A DNA stretch of 64,000 nucleotides from Yersinia aleksiciae (GTDB taxonomy: Bacteria > Pseudomonadota > Gammaproteobacteria > Enterobacterales > Enterobacteriaceae), in assembly GCF_001047675.1 (NCBI RefSeq), contig NZ_CP011975.1:248001-312000 (forward strand), written 5' to 3'. The notes beneath the pieces were generated by a model. The model had not been told where the DNA came from and made no database searches. It was given only the letters and a program-made list of their open reading frames with translations. Numbering within the stretch: the first letter of the stretch is position 1; the number at the start of each line of letters is the position of its first letter. The translations under genes were made by a program, and so were the position numbers. Of the stretch, positions 29,607 to 38,903 are shown in pieces.

Positions 29607-30479
29607 TTAGCGCCCTTTTTTCTTACGCCCAGGTTGAGCAAAGCGCTTACGGGACGCGGCGTTACCGTCAGTTTTTTCGGCTTTTTTCGGCCCGCTGATG
29701 CTCACTCTTTTCACTTCAACAGTTTTAGCTGGCGCTTTTTTTGCTGGTTTTTCGTCGGACGATGAGTTTTCGATCAGCTTAAATAACTCGATGAGCTCAT
29801 CGTCGGTCAAATCACGCCATTCACCCTGCGGCAGCCCTTTCAGACTGATATTCATAATGCGTACACGTTCAAGCTTGGTAACTTCATAACCAAAGTGCTT
29901 ACACATGCGGCGAATCTGGCGATTAAGCCCCTGCACCAAGGTGATACGAAACACAAAGGTCGCTTCTTTCTTCACTTTGCATTTCTTGGTCACCGTTCCC
30001 AGCATGGGTACACCCGCGCCCAAACCGAGAATAAATTCGTCAGTTATCGGCTTGTTGACGGTCACCACATACTCTTTTTCGTGATCATTGCCAGCACGCA
30101 GGATTTTATTGACCAAATCGCCGTGATTCGTCAGCAAAATCAGCCCTTGCGAGTCTTTATCCAGTCGCCCGATAGGAAAGACCCGTTTGCTGTGGTTAAC
30201 AAAATCAACGATGTTATTCTGCTCACCATCTTCCGTGGTGCTTATCACACCGACGGGCTTATTCAGCACGATCAGTATCAAGTCTTCTTCATTACGCGGC
30301 TCGATAATCTGACCGTTAACTTTCACCACATCTCCGGCAGACACCTGAACGCCAACCGTAGCACGCTTGCCGTTAATAAAAACATTGCCTTGTTCGATGT
30401 GGCGATCAGCATCGCGTCGAGAACAGATACCGCTCTCGCTAATGTATTTATTGAGACGAATGGAGGAGTTAGTCAGCAT
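29607..30479 (-). CDS. rluF: 23S rRNA pseudouridine(2604) synthase RluF
   Basis: Pseudouridine synthase of the RsuA/RluB/E/F family, 290 residues. An N-terminal S4 RNA-binding domain ([20 protein letters not shown] at about 7-26) is followed by the catalytic core with the active Asp in [18 protein letters not shown] and the C-terminal family block [18 protein letters not shown]. The last 50 residues are Lys-rich, as in RluF. It modifies U2604 in 23S rRNA. It lies between the fimbrial operon and tRNA-Asn copy 2 and is likely an ordinary core gene. Confidence 0.92.
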   Translation of the reverse strand: MLTNSSIRLNKYISESGICSRRDADRHIEQGNVFINGKRATVGVQVSAGDVVKVNGQIIEPRNEEDLILIVLNKPVGVISTTEDGEQNNIVDFVNHSKRVFPIGRLDKDSQGLILLTNHGDLVNKILRAGNDHEKEYVVTVNKPITDEFILGLGAGVPMLGTVTKKCKVKKEATFVFRITLVQGLNRQIRRMCKHFGYEVTKLERVRIMNISLKGLPQGEWRDLTDDELIELFKLIENSSSDEKPAKKAPAKTVEVKRVSISGPKKAEKTDGNAASRKRFAQPGRKKKGR

Positions 30480-30659
30480 GATACCTTCGCAAAAAGCGGA
30501 ACTATACCTTATCCGCGTGAGGATGCGAAGCTTGCTGAGGGGAATAATGTGAGCGGCTTAACAAGGGGGATAACTTGCGGGGAAAATAGCAAGTTTGCTG
30601 AAAAACAAGCCAATAAGCTCATTCTCTCAGCAAACGCGCATTTATAACGTTTTTCCCCT

Positions 30660-30688
30660 TTGACACGCCCCTGATACCCCGCTATTAT
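30660..30688 (+). promoter_or_regulatory. Sigma-70 promoter of tRNA-Asn copy 2
   Basis: TTGACA and TATTAT with 17-base spacing, essentially identical to the promoter of copy 1 (one base differs in the spacer). Confidence 0.85.
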
Positions 30689-30706
30689 TCGCCTCGTTCA
30701 CACGAT

Positions 30707-30782
30707 TCCTCTGTAGTTCAGTCGGTAGAACGGCGGACTGTTAATCCGTATGTCACTGGTTCGAGTCCAGTCAGAGGAGCCA
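30707..30782 (+). tRNA. tRNA-Asn(GTT), copy 2
   Basis: A 76-base tRNA identical to copy 1 in the same direction 12.66 kb away. Promoter, leader and terminator are also nearly identical, so the duplicated unit spans about 170 bases. Confidence 0.98.
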
Positions 30783-30783
30783 A
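30767..30783 (+). other. HPI-type attachment core, copy 2 (empty site)
   Basis: Second occurrence of CCAGTCAGAGGAGCCAA, at the 3' end of the tRNA. No integrase follows. Confidence 0.65.
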
Positions 30784-30791
30784 ATTAGAGA

Positions 30792-30821
30792 AGCCCGCTT
30801 AGGAAACTAAGCGGGCTTTTT
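30792..30821 (+). terminator. Terminator of tRNA-Asn copy 2
   Basis: AGCCCGCTTAG pairs with CTAAGCGGGCT around a GAAA loop and is followed by Ts; two bases differ from copy 1 in a compensating way that keeps the stem paired. Confidence 0.9.
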
Positions 30822-30970
30822 GCGTTTGGAGCGAATTATGGGCGTGTGCAATGAGCGAGGAGCGGAAGTTACCAATTGCTCTCACAGCTGTTGACGGATG
30901 CACCTATGGCAAAACAATATGTGTTGTCGCTTAATTTTCCACAGGCACACCAATGTATGTGTGTGAATGG

Positions 30971-31978
30971 TCAGTTTCGTTTTTCTAAGTCGGCTAATGC
31001 ATATCTTCCGCGTTCTGCTACTGATAGTGATATATCAGTAGCCAATATATTTGCCAGCTTAAATGCTTCATCACCGATATTATCCAATTCTTTTATGAGC
31101 ATTTCGCCAGCTATACGCCGAACTATTGGCGAGCGGTCGGTTGTTGCCATCCTCAAAGTATCAATAAAGGGGCGAGTTGTAGCTATTACTCTCTCTTTTA
31201 AAGTAGGGATGCGGCGCTGTATGCCATGTACTTTGTCAACCCACTGCCATGTCAGCCCTTCAGCCCAAACGAATTTACTTTCAAACTGACAACGATACGC
31301 TTTGGCTCGCAGGGAAGGTTGAATTGATTTTTCTGAAATCTCAGCTATAAATTTATCCAGAGCGGTTGTGCGTCCTGCCTGCACAAATATAGTAGCGACA
31401 GGCCCTGATGAGGATGTTAGAAGCCGTTTTTTTAAAGCATTAGCTACTTTCTCCATTAAAACCACTTTCATGAGCACCTCTTTCTCGATATCTTCCATTC
31501 TTCCCCAGGAATCCCAGTAAGGAAGAGTTATAAATAAGACATCAACAATAAACTCAGGATCAGATTTTTCAGCAACCAATGGCAAAGCATCACGGGCTGC
31601 AGCTCTTACCTGCGGAACCCAGTCATTTAGCTTCCGAACAACTAAAGCTAATAAAAAACTATTTGGTGCCCCATCTGATAGTGTCCTCAGCGCTCTTTCT
31701 CGTCTGAAGCCATCAGCGCTACATATGTCCATCCATCTAAGTGATCCTACTTGCTGGAAATCATTATCACTTTCCTTCTGACTATACTGTCGGAGGGAAT
31801 AGAAAATCTCCGCTCGAATTAATCGTTCCCAATCATCGAGGCCTTTTAAGGATATATTTGAGGTGGCAGTGATGAATTTTGATATATCAGGTCTTATTAT
31901 TTGATATAGGATATCAAAGGTGAGTGATTTTTTAATAGATTCAATGAGCTCTTGCTGAAGGCTATCCTGCGGTAACAT
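30971..31978 (-). CDS. HEAT-repeat-like hypothetical protein
   Basis: A 335-residue cytoplasmic protein without signal peptide. Helical repeats of about 35-40 residues are visible (SLRWMDICSADGFRRERALRTL; LNDWVPQVRAAARDALPLV; MATTDRSPIVRRIAGEML; DISLSVAERGRYALADL), consistent with a HEAT-type solenoid used for protein binding. The function is not recognised. It lies in a decayed, gene-poor region and could be an orphan immunity or scaffold protein, which is speculation. No operon partner. Confidence 0.65.
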   Translation of the reverse strand: MLPQDSLQQELIESIKKSLTFDILYQIIRPDISKFITATSNISLKGLDDWERLIRAEIFYSLRQYSQKESDNDFQQVGSLRWMDICSADGFRRERALRTLSDGAPNSFLLALVVRKLNDWVPQVRAAARDALPLVAEKSDPEFIVDVLFITLPYWDSWGRMEDIEKEVLMKVVLMEKVANALKKRLLTSSSGPVATIFVQAGRTTALDKFIAEISEKSIQPSLRAKAYRCQFESKFVWAEGLTWQWVDKVHGIQRRIPTLKERVIATTRPFIDTLRMATTDRSPIVRRIAGEMLIKELDNIGDEAFKLANILATDISLSVAERGRYALADLEKRN

Positions 31979-32394
31979 GAGCCAGCTTCCTTTATAAAAA
32001 ATTTTATGCTTATACTTCTTCTAAAGTGACAAAGAGTTAAAGTCAAGAATCATTTGTTTAATGGATTTTTATTTATATATGGTTCCCCGACGACTGCACA
32101 GGAAGGCTCCGTCTTGTGCTTCCAGACCATGCGTCCGCTCATGGCACACAGGGGACACTCAGAGCGATGGCCTGACTGGACGTGCGATGAATTTTGTCCA
32201 TTGCTGATAAGTTTAGCCCTGCATCTGCACTGCCCGTTGAATAAGTGCTGACACATTCCAACATCAATGCACCGGGGCAACCGTCAAGCTGCTGGCAAAT
32301 AGCTGTCGTGACGTAATTCCCGCATCATTCTGTGTGATACTATTCGCAGTGCCTAATAGTAGAGTTTTAATGCAGGCTTGATGAGGTAAATCGC
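31979..32394. other. Gene-poor spacer
   Basis: No supported gene. A minus-strand frame of 76 codons at 32050-32280 has several Cys residues (CPLCAMSG) but no start context or recognisable family and is left unassigned. Confidence 0.4.
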
Positions 32395-32804
32395 ATGAGT
32401 GATTTTGATTCAATTGATTGGCTGGTTGAACACGGAACAAGCGCGGATCTTAGCGTCGCAAAACATAAAATCGATTGTGCATTGCGTACTAAGCTTGAAT
32501 CTGAAACTAATTCAGACCGCAATTTCGAATATGGGTCGCTCTGAAAGACAAAGGTTTTGGTTACGTAACATTGGAGATTCCGGCATTGGGAATTAAGAAG
32601 GGAATCCAACTCCATGAGGGTCAAAATATCGATGAGATAGCTATAGATATTATCAAGCAGGAGTTTGATGATGATATTTTTGGTCTTTATGGCAAAGACT
32701 ATGAACCACCACATTCTGATTGGGCAACAAACTTCCCAGAATATACGGATCACGCATGGAGATTTGTAACTGTCTTTACTCCAATATCTCCAGAGATTGA
32801 ATAA
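32395..32804 (+). pseudogene. Frameshifted small hypothetical gene
   Basis: An ATG at 32395 opens a frame (MSDFDSIDWLVEHGTSADLS) that ends at a TGA near 32543. A second frame, shifted by one base, carries on from about 32523 to 32804 (FRIWVALKDKGFGYVTLEIPA, ending TPISPEIE). Read together they make one acidic protein of about 135 residues with composition typical of small immunity-like proteins, interrupted by a frameshift near 32520. The family is not recognised. The downstream frame alone has only a TTG start and no ribosome site. Confidence 0.55.
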
Positions 32805-33142
32805 TTTTCAGTAATAAAAATGAATGAATCCTTGAGGTAACAATTTTCAACCGATAACTGTCACTCTCCATATTTATGCACACTGAGGCCGCACAACGAA
32901 CTTTTTACGTCTTTAGTTTACTTCCCAGCGGTTCCGGGATGTTCAAGTGCTTCTGTCCAGCCTAAGGCATCTGAATGTCAGCTCAGAGCGAGGAGCGGAC
33001 CTTATTGTACAAAGCATGTAGCCAGATTACAGTGAAGCCACTGATTGACAAGTGAGTCAAACCAAACAAGCAGCCAATGAAACAAAACTTCGCCAACTTA
33101 ACCAAATCTGGATAACTGATCGGTTCATGAGGACAACAAATA
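32805..33142. other. Gene-free spacer with repeat motif
   Basis: No gene seen. It contains one copy of a degenerate 20-base motif (32981-33000, GCTCAGAGCGAGGAGCGGAC) that recurs in this region. Confidence 0.4.
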
Positions 33143-34024
33143 ATGTCATTCAATAATAAAAAACTGTTAATTACTCTCTTATCCCTCTGCACATTTCAGA
33201 CTTATGCAGCACAATGCACTGCGGAAATCTTCGCTAAAAACAAACTGAACAACTTCATCCTTCTGAGCCAGCCGACAAGAACTGAAATTCCCAAATCTGT
33301 ATCAATCACTATTGATAGTCCTGATGGGTATCTTCGCACATCGGTTCAAAGCAACTTCAGTCAATGCGGTGAGTTAATTGGCGGCCGTATGAAAGAGGTC
33401 AAAACCTCAACAGGCCAGAAAGCAGTTTTCACGGCAACCTCTGAAATTCAGTTGAATAAAACGGAATTTGGCTGGCGTATCCAAGTGGACTCAAACGGGG
33501 TCATAGCCGATAAAAACAGTCAGAAAACCACGCAGGCATATCGGCAGACTCTTGAGGGAATTTACCTGCTTAACGATAAAGGAATTATCAGCCGTGCAGT
33601 TAATCGTTCGGTTATCGAGGCCACAAAACCGGAAGATAAAGATAAAACCGTAGTAGGCACAATCGACTACGACTTCAATTCATCAGGATTACTGGCAAGC
33701 GCGGCAAGCAAAGGAAGTATGGCGATAGATAATAATACGATTGTATATAGTTATGATGGCAATCATCGCCTGATCAAAACCCAATCACCCTCAACCATAG
33801 AAGAGTATGGCTATGATAACGAGGGCCGTGAGTTGACCCTGAGCAAGACCCAGACGTATTTCACCATCGAAAAGAATCTGACCACCTGCGAGGAGTGGAA
33901 CTCACATGGAGAATGCACACGCGCCAATATGGATATCACAATCACCCCAACTGATCGGACAGGTAAACAGTATGTGGACAAACATAACGCCGTAATGACG
34001 GCGAAATATGAATACTGGAACTGA
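33143..34024 (+). CDS. Secreted hypothetical protein, possibly YnfC-like
   Basis: A 293-residue protein with a signal peptide (about 1-22, cleaved near TYAAQC). The body is beta-rich and polar, with YxYD-type segments (IVYSYDGNHRLIKT, EEYGYDNEGRELTLSKT) reminiscent of YD/RHS-like strands, and Cys residues at CEEWNSHGEC. The layout weakly resembles the enterobacterial UPF0257/YnfC family, although the lipobox expected there is not evident. GAGG precedes the ATG. Function unknown; periplasmic or cell-surface location is likely. Confidence 0.6.
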   Translation: MSFNNKKLLITLLSLCTFQTYAAQCTAEIFAKNKLNNFILLSQPTRTEIPKSVSITIDSPDGYLRTSVQSNFSQCGELIGGRMKEVKTSTGQKAVFTATSEIQLNKTEFGWRIQVDSNGVIADKNSQKTTQAYRQTLEGIYLLNDKGIISRAVNRSVIEATKPEDKDKTVVGTIDYDFNSSGLLASAASKGSMAIDNNTIVYSYDGNHRLIKTQSPSTIEEYGYDNEGRELTLSKTQTYFTIEKNLTTCEEWNSHGECTRANMDITITPTDRTGKQYVDKHNAVMTAKYEYWN

Positions 34025-34080
34025 CCATTTCACCTGCTACATAAGAAGTCGAAATGGTATTGGATCCGCATCTGGATCCT

Positions 34081-34546
34081 TTATTTCATCCAGATTCTGA
34101 GCTGAACCGCCCCGGTATAGCTTGGTCGAGAGCCGACTTGAGCCAGTACGGCTGTAAGTATCCCTGCAAACGAACCATCAATTTTTAGAGGGCCTCTGGC
34201 ACTCCAGCTTCCGCTCTTGGCACTGAACAGACTGTCAGATCTCTTTGGATACAGTTCCACTTCGGGCCGACTCTTCGATGCTCGCTCTAGCTACGCTCTC
34301 TTACAGGGAACACCATAGTAACGATCACTACATGCCGAGGATCGCTCAAACCATCTTTATTTAACCCGCAACTATTGGTGGTCATTCTGGTGGTCTTGAC
34401 TGAAAGGGAATTCAGGTTCAGCTTACTAATCAGCCAATTAATGGCGTAGTCATCTGCCTGACCGGTTGCCACCCGTCGCGTCGTTGGGTCGTCGTGCCAT
34501 TGGGCCAGTAGCCAGATTCGTCAGTCGGCTTAAAATTCGGTATCAT
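34081..34546 (-). pseudogene. Multiply frameshifted relic of an unrecognised gene
   Basis: Reading the minus strand from an ATG at 34546, coding-like sequence runs through three frames: MIPNFKPTDESGYWPNG, then TGQADDYAINWLISKLNL to VIVTMVFPV, then SRPEVELYPKRSDSLF to YTGAVQLRIWMK, ending at a stop at 34081. The pieces follow each other in order and look like one protein of about 150 residues broken by at least two frameshifts. The family was not recognised. It is divergent from the pseudouridine synthase at 34576. Confidence 0.5.
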
Positions 34547-34575
34547 CCGCACCCACTCTCCATCCGGGTCGCCTG

Positions 34576-35274
34576 ATGTCTAAGATTATCGATACCTTTA
34601 TTGCCCCGCCGTGCCATGACAAGATAGAGACGCTCTATCAGGACGATCACCTGGTGCTTATCAATAAACCCGCCGGGCTACTCAGCCTCTCGGGGAAAAA
34701 TCCGCAAAATCTCGATTCGGTACATCATCGGCTGGTACAGATATTCCCCGGCTGCACCCTCGTCCACCGTTTGGATTTCGGTACTTCCGGGCTGATGGTG
34801 ATTGCCCGCAATAAGGCTATCAATGCCGCCCTCTGCCAACAGTTCAGCCAGCGCACAGTGACCAAAGTTTACAGCGCACTGCTCTGCGGACATCCGGACA
34901 ACAACGAAGGGGTGATAGACGCTGCTATTGCCAAAGACCCGGCACTGTTCCCGTTGATGTCAATTTGCGCAATCCACGGCAAGCCCGCTCGCTCCCGCTA
35001 TCGGGTCGTTGAGCGCTTTTATCATGAGTTGGAAGACGAAACGTTACTGCCATTGACGCGGGTACAGCTAACCCCGGAAACCGGGCGCACTCATCAACTC
35101 CGCATCCACTGTCAGCTGTTGGGCCACCCTATTTTGGGTTGTGATCTGTATGGCGGTCGCCTGCTGCCAGGTACCGAACAAACACCACGGCTGATGCTGC
35201 ACGCCAGTGAGCTGCATTTTGTTCATCCCATTAGCGAAGAGTGGATCAAAGCCCGTAATACCAGCCCATTCTGA
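34576..35274 (+). CDS. RluA-family pseudouridine synthase
   Basis: A 232-residue RNA pseudouridine synthase without an S4 domain. Motif I (LYQDDHLVLINKPAGLLS), catalytic motif II HRLDFGTSGLMVIA with the active Asp, and motif III PETGRTHQLRIHCQLLGHPILG are intact. The target RNA cannot be assigned from the sequence; the short form resembles enzymes acting on tRNA or 23S rRNA such as RluA/TruC. It is convergent with yaiL and shares its terminator. Confidence 0.85.
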   Translation: MSKIIDTFIAPPCHDKIETLYQDDHLVLINKPAGLLSLSGKNPQNLDSVHHRLVQIFPGCTLVHRLDFGTSGLMVIARNKAINAALCQQFSQRTVTKVYSALLCGHPDNNEGVIDAAIAKDPALFPLMSICAIHGKPARSRYRVVERFYHELEDETLLPLTRVQLTPETGRTHQLRIHCQLLGHPILGCDLYGGRLLPGTEQTPRLMLHASELHFVHPISEEWIKARNTSPF

Positions 35275-35314
35275 ACGCAAAAGTCGCCATGAACTGGCTG
35301 AACATAAAATCTTA

Positions 35315-35340
35315 ATGAAAAGCCCTGAGGGGCTTTTCAT
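35315..35340. terminator. Bidirectional terminator between the pseudouridine synthase and yaiL
   Basis: ATGAAAAGCCC pairs with GGGCTTTTCAT around a short loop. The A/T ends provide U runs in both directions. Confidence 0.85.
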
Positions 35341-35363
35341 ACTTAACCATTTGAAAACGTTAA

Positions 35364-35903
35364 TTACCACATCAAATCATCAGGCACTTTAAAATCGGCA
35401 TAGGGATCGTCTTCATCTTGCTCTTCATGACTAAGCGCACTATTTAATACAATACTGTTCGCATCTCGCTGCGCAATTTTATCGGCTACGACTGCGGGGA
35501 TAATGGCGTACTCACTCTCACCACTGTTATCAACAACCAAACGAGCAATGGCAAGACGGCCACTAATCAGCTGAGCTTGAGTAAGCTTATCCACAACTAA
35601 TTTTTTAATTAAATTATTATCTGTGAAGTTAAAACCAATATTGCCTTTTGAAATGTCGATTCTATTCATTTCAATAAGCTGCTTCACCTGAGCTTTGTAC
35701 TCTTTAGATAAAGCAGCTTGTTTTTGTTGTTCGCTTAGCTGTTTATCACGCTCAAGTTGTGCTTTTTTATTTTCTTCCACAACCTCTCTGGCCTCACGCG
35801 CCTGAACTCGTGATTTTTTAGCCGTTCTTTGGACTTTGGCCATTTTTTTACTGGTCACTAATCCCGCTTTTAGCATCTGCTCTTGTAAGGTGAGTTTTGT
35901 CAT
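35364..35903 (-). CDS. yaiL: YaiL-like DUF2058 family protein
   Basis: A 179-residue protein from the start at 35903 (MTKLTLQEQMLKAGL); a longer frame from 36002 lacks support. It has the DUF2058/YaiL pattern: an N-terminal LTLQEQMLKAGLVTSKKMAKV, a highly charged helical stretch of Lys/Arg/Glu/Gln (about 25-85, probable coiled coil or nucleic-acid binding), and a C-terminal globular part ending in DPYADFKVPDDLMW. Described in E. coli as a nucleoprotein-associated protein of unclear role. Likely a core gene marking the chromosomal backbone within this decayed region. Confidence 0.83.
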   Translation of the reverse strand: MTKLTLQEQMLKAGLVTSKKMAKVQRTAKKSRVQAREAREVVEENKKAQLERDKQLSEQQKQAALSKEYKAQVKQLIEMNRIDISKGNIGFNFTDNNLIKKLVVDKLTQAQLISGRLAIARLVVDNSGESEYAIIPAVVADKIAQRDANSIVLNSALSHEEQDEDDPYADFKVPDDLMW

Positions 35904-36201
35904 CTTCGTTTCTAAGCCAGTTGGATAATTTGTGGGATTATACCTGTAATTCTTGGGGCTGTACCAGATCGCAGGATCTGCTCTCGGAATTAGGCACAAC
36001 ACTTAGTTAACAATGTATGCTTCCGGCGACTAAGCAGTAAAAGCCTTGGACGGCTAAGGGGGAGGAACGGACGCGGGTTACTCCCAAAATAACTCGAAAG
36101 TGTCTAGATTATCCGTGGCTATTTATTCATCATAAGCAACACCGATGATCACCACTATCAATACAATCATATTGTAGAGCTCATTGCTTAAGGGAGAACA
36201 T

Positions 36202-36702
36202 ATGGCTCGTAGGACAGAATTAGCAGGGATCGCAAACGGCATGATTGGCTCATTCAATAGCAGAAATAATGATGTCGGTGGCTACTGGGCCATTGGGCAG
36301 TTGAAATCATATGCGACCATAAATGGTTTCAGTAAAGTTATGTTCAACCTGATCTTAAATGAATCAATGCCCGAGATCAGATTGCTCAACAAGGTGATAA
36401 GCAACTATTCCATCAAGTTAAGCACCCTATTAAAGTTACAAAGCATTCCAACCAGTTGGGTCCAGAGTGCAACTATAACTATCCAATTTACCGGGGCGGC
36501 ACCAACACCGAAGGAAGTATTTCGTAATTCGTTAGGTGATTTTTATCGTTGTACTTGCGACATAGTTGATGACAGAGGAAAGTGTTATATCGCAAGTGAC
36601 TATGGCTTTTGCAAACCACACTCGGAACATAGTGAACTGAAGCGTAATGATTATATAGGCATTTTATCCTCTCATGGTCACAAAATTCGCTGTTCCGACT
36701 GA
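36202..36702 (+). CDS. Hypothetical protein
   Basis: Starting at ATG 36202 with AGGGAGA upstream, the product has 166 residues (a TTG six codons earlier is not needed). No signal peptide or membrane segment. The C-terminal 60 residues contain a Cys/His cluster (YRCTCDIVDDRGKCYIASDYGFCKPH) that could bind a metal. The family is not recognised and there are no operon partners. Confidence 0.6.
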   Translation: MARRTELAGIANGMIGSFNSRNNDVGGYWAIGQLKSYATINGFSKVMFNLILNESMPEIRLLNKVISNYSIKLSTLLKLQSIPTSWVQSATITIQFTGAAPTPKEVFRNSLGDFYRCTCDIVDDRGKCYIASDYGFCKPHSEHSELKRNDYIGILSSHGHKIRCSD

Positions 36703-37146
36703 TTTGACCACTGGGAAACGTAATATCCCTTTTACTATTTATAGTGAAAATGGACGCTTGTTTTTCCATAATTCAAAAGGAAATCTCATCGAATCAATAG
36801 TAAATCAGCAACGGCGTTTTATCCGCATAATGGTGCTATGAATGCGAGAGTTTTGATAGGAATATCTGAGAAAGTTTATACGAACGGTTTGCTTGAGATA
36901 ATGGTCTTCTAGTGATGTAGAGTAGTGGTTGTTCAATCTGACAGTAGGCTAAGAGCGAAAAATGGACATAACCAGCTAATACCGAAGCCATCTTAACCGC
37001 TATTCGAAAGAATCTATATTTATCAGTGGCGATTCATTCCATTGACATCAGGAAACATCGTAAGGGCCTTGTGAAACATCAGATAATTCATATCTTCTTA
37101 ATATTTACTGGGTTAGTTAACACTGAGTATGCACTGGCGAATTCAC
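36703..37146. other. Gene-free spacer with repeat motif
   Basis: No gene is supported. One copy of the degenerate motif lies at 36948-36970 (GGCTAAGAGCGAAAAATGG and following bases). Confidence 0.4.
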
Positions 37147-37177
37147 CAAAAAAATAGCACAGGTAGTTTTCCTGTGC
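37147..37177 (-). terminator. Terminator of the small membrane-protein gene
   Basis: On the minus strand GCACAGG pairs with CCTGTGC around a seven-base loop and is followed by TATTTTTTT. It lies 27 bases after the stop of the gene at 37204-37536. Confidence 0.88.
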
Positions 37178-37203
37178 CTGCGGCGGGCCGTAATAAGAAA
37201 AAA

Positions 37204-37536
37204 TTAACCAGTTACTTTTGATAAAACAAACTGAGCAAGACCTATGATTAAATAAAAATTAAATACCATCAATATTAATACCTGAATCAAAAAAACAATC
37301 CACGCAAGAACGCCTAAAAAAGTAATTTTATTTTTTCTTAATGTAAACGTTATTCCAGACAACACCATTACTGACAATAAAAATCTAAAAAATAAAATAA
37401 CATAAAATAAATAAAAGTTTAATTGAACAGCAACAACACCCATTCCACCAAGAAGAAGACTACCAAAAACACCAATGCCCCAGAATGTAAAAGCTAAACT
37501 AAACTTGCCTGTTACTAGATTTTTGAAAAAAGCCAT
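37204..37536 (-). CDS. Small inner-membrane protein, unknown
   Basis: A 110-residue protein made almost wholly of three or four membrane helices (about 12-32, 38-60, 70-105) with few charged residues. AAGGA precedes the ATG and a good terminator follows, so it is probably a real one-gene transcript. AT-rich. No family was recognised and there is no partner gene to suggest a role. Confidence 0.65.
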   Translation of the reverse strand: MAFFKNLVTGKFSLAFTFWGIGVFGSLLLGGMGVVAVQLNFYLFYVILFFRFLLSVMVLSGITFTLRKNKITFLGVLAWIVFLIQVLILMVFNFYLIIGLAQFVLSKVTG

Positions 37537-38047
37537 TTATTCAATCCTTGGTTAATGGTTAATCTGATTTAATCTTTTCGCATAAGGGAATAATCGGCTA
37601 ACAAACTATTTTTGTGGCGTCATCTGATTATGTCTCTAATCCCGAATCCTTCAGCCGCTGCCATCCCCCGTCGGGATTATTGCTCAGTGTGCCCGCTAGT
37701 ATCAAGCTTACGCGCTGAGTCTGTGCAATCTAGAGGAGATGATAGCGGAGCAGGAGTATCTGGTATTCGATGATTTCCGGTCTAACACCGCCGAAATGAC
37801 TGATGTGTAGGGCCTGTAGTAGCGCAGTTCAATTCAATCAAAAAACCAACACGTCGAATTCTTGCTCCCTACCACTGCTTAATCATCACAGAAAAAACTG
37901 AAGTTTTAGTCAGTCATGGCCGTTAACTAATTGGAAGACTTTGGGCTTTCAATTTAATGCAGCTTTGCAGGGTGTTTTAAAACGCCGTGTTGACCGATCT
38001 GGCCAGTAAGGAATTGGCCGTGTTCAGTTTCATTACCGGGGGTCAGA
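37537..38047. other. Gene-poor spacer
   Basis: About 500 bases with no supported gene. Short coding-like pieces occur (for example a frame encoding TDLASKELAVFSFITGGQ ending just across the next start), perhaps the eroded end of an earlier gene. Confidence 0.35.
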
Positions 38048-38836
38048 GTGATTAAAATCAATGTGTTATCTTCCACCACTCATACGCAGTATGAAAATAA
38101 AAATAGTCACCCTAAAAAGGATAACGAAAGCTTACAGACCGAAGATCGGTCAAGTTCAACTGGCTCAAGTGAGAGTAGTCATTTGTCCTCCTTATCCCAG
38201 CAGTTAAGTGATGCGGCTTTGCGCGCGGAAGAGCGTGATTCGAAAATGGGCCGACAGGAGTTATCGGCAAAATCCCGCGCCTTGCTGAGTGAGATCACCG
38301 GAATGGGGTACTACAACGGTAGAAAATCTTACGATCAAGAAGTCCCTGATACCCAAAACCCTGAATTATTGGCACGAGCCAAACAGGCCACCGCTTTTAC
38401 TAATGACCATGGAAACAATCCATTTAAAGGCATGTCACGTGAGCAACTGGACTTAATTGCCTACGATAACAGTGGTTTGTTTACCATGAATGAGCGCCGA
38501 GCCGCATGGCAGGAATCATACGATCAAGAAGAGAGCTGGCGGGTTATGGTCGTCGCTCAGAGTAAAATCGAGTGGGATCAAGGTGAATTCAAGCAGACCA
38601 ATTTCTTTAAATCTGTTTTGAAGCATTATGAAGAGTTACCCAAAATAGAGCAGGCCCAATATCCGGAAGATTATGTGGCCAGACTGCAATATCTGATCAA
38701 AATGGATTACAACTTTGCCACCGGTGAAGCCGGTAATGGTCAAGAACAGCGTCAAGCAGTCTGGGATATGATGATGATAAATAGCGCTGAAGGGAGCCAA
38801 AAACTCACTTCAGCCTGGGATACTGACCTTAATTAA
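38048..38836 (+). CDS. Hypothetical protein with Ser-rich N-terminus
   Basis: A 262-residue protein with GTG start at 38048 preceded by GGGGGT. Residues 1-55 are polar and Ser/Asn-rich without a signal peptide (RSSSTGSSESSHLSSLSQQ), a composition seen in type III effectors or disordered leaders; residues 60-260 are helical and charged, with GMSREQLDLIAYDNSGLFTMNERRAAW and repeated YDQE. No family was recognised. A truncated membrane-protein gene follows about 90 bases on. Function unknown. Confidence 0.6.
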   Translation: MIKINVLSSTTHTQYENKNSHPKKDNESLQTEDRSSSTGSSESSHLSSLSQQLSDAALRAEERDSKMGRQELSAKSRALLSEITGMGYYNGRKSYDQEVPDTQNPELLARAKQATAFTNDHGNNPFKGMSREQLDLIAYDNSGLFTMNERRAAWQESYDQEESWRVMVVAQSKIEWDQGEFKQTNFFKSVLKHYEELPKIEQAQYPEDYVARLQYLIKMDYNFATGEAGNGQEQRQAVWDMMMINSAEGSQKLTSAWDTDLN

Positions 38837-38903
38837 GCCGTGAGCAAATAGGCCATTAATCAGTTGGCAGTGCGACTCATCATCAGGGATCGGAGTATTA
38901 ACG

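Noticed and set aside
18109..30783. The segment between the two tRNA-Asn copies as an integrated high-pathogenicity island
   Set aside because: No integrase, siderophore (irp/fyuA) or island genes are present; rluF is a core gene. The duplication alone does not show an island.
32050..32280. Cys-containing minus-strand frame of 76 codons, possible zinc-binding protein
   Set aside because: No start context, no homologous family recognised and another long frame on the opposite strand; insufficient support.
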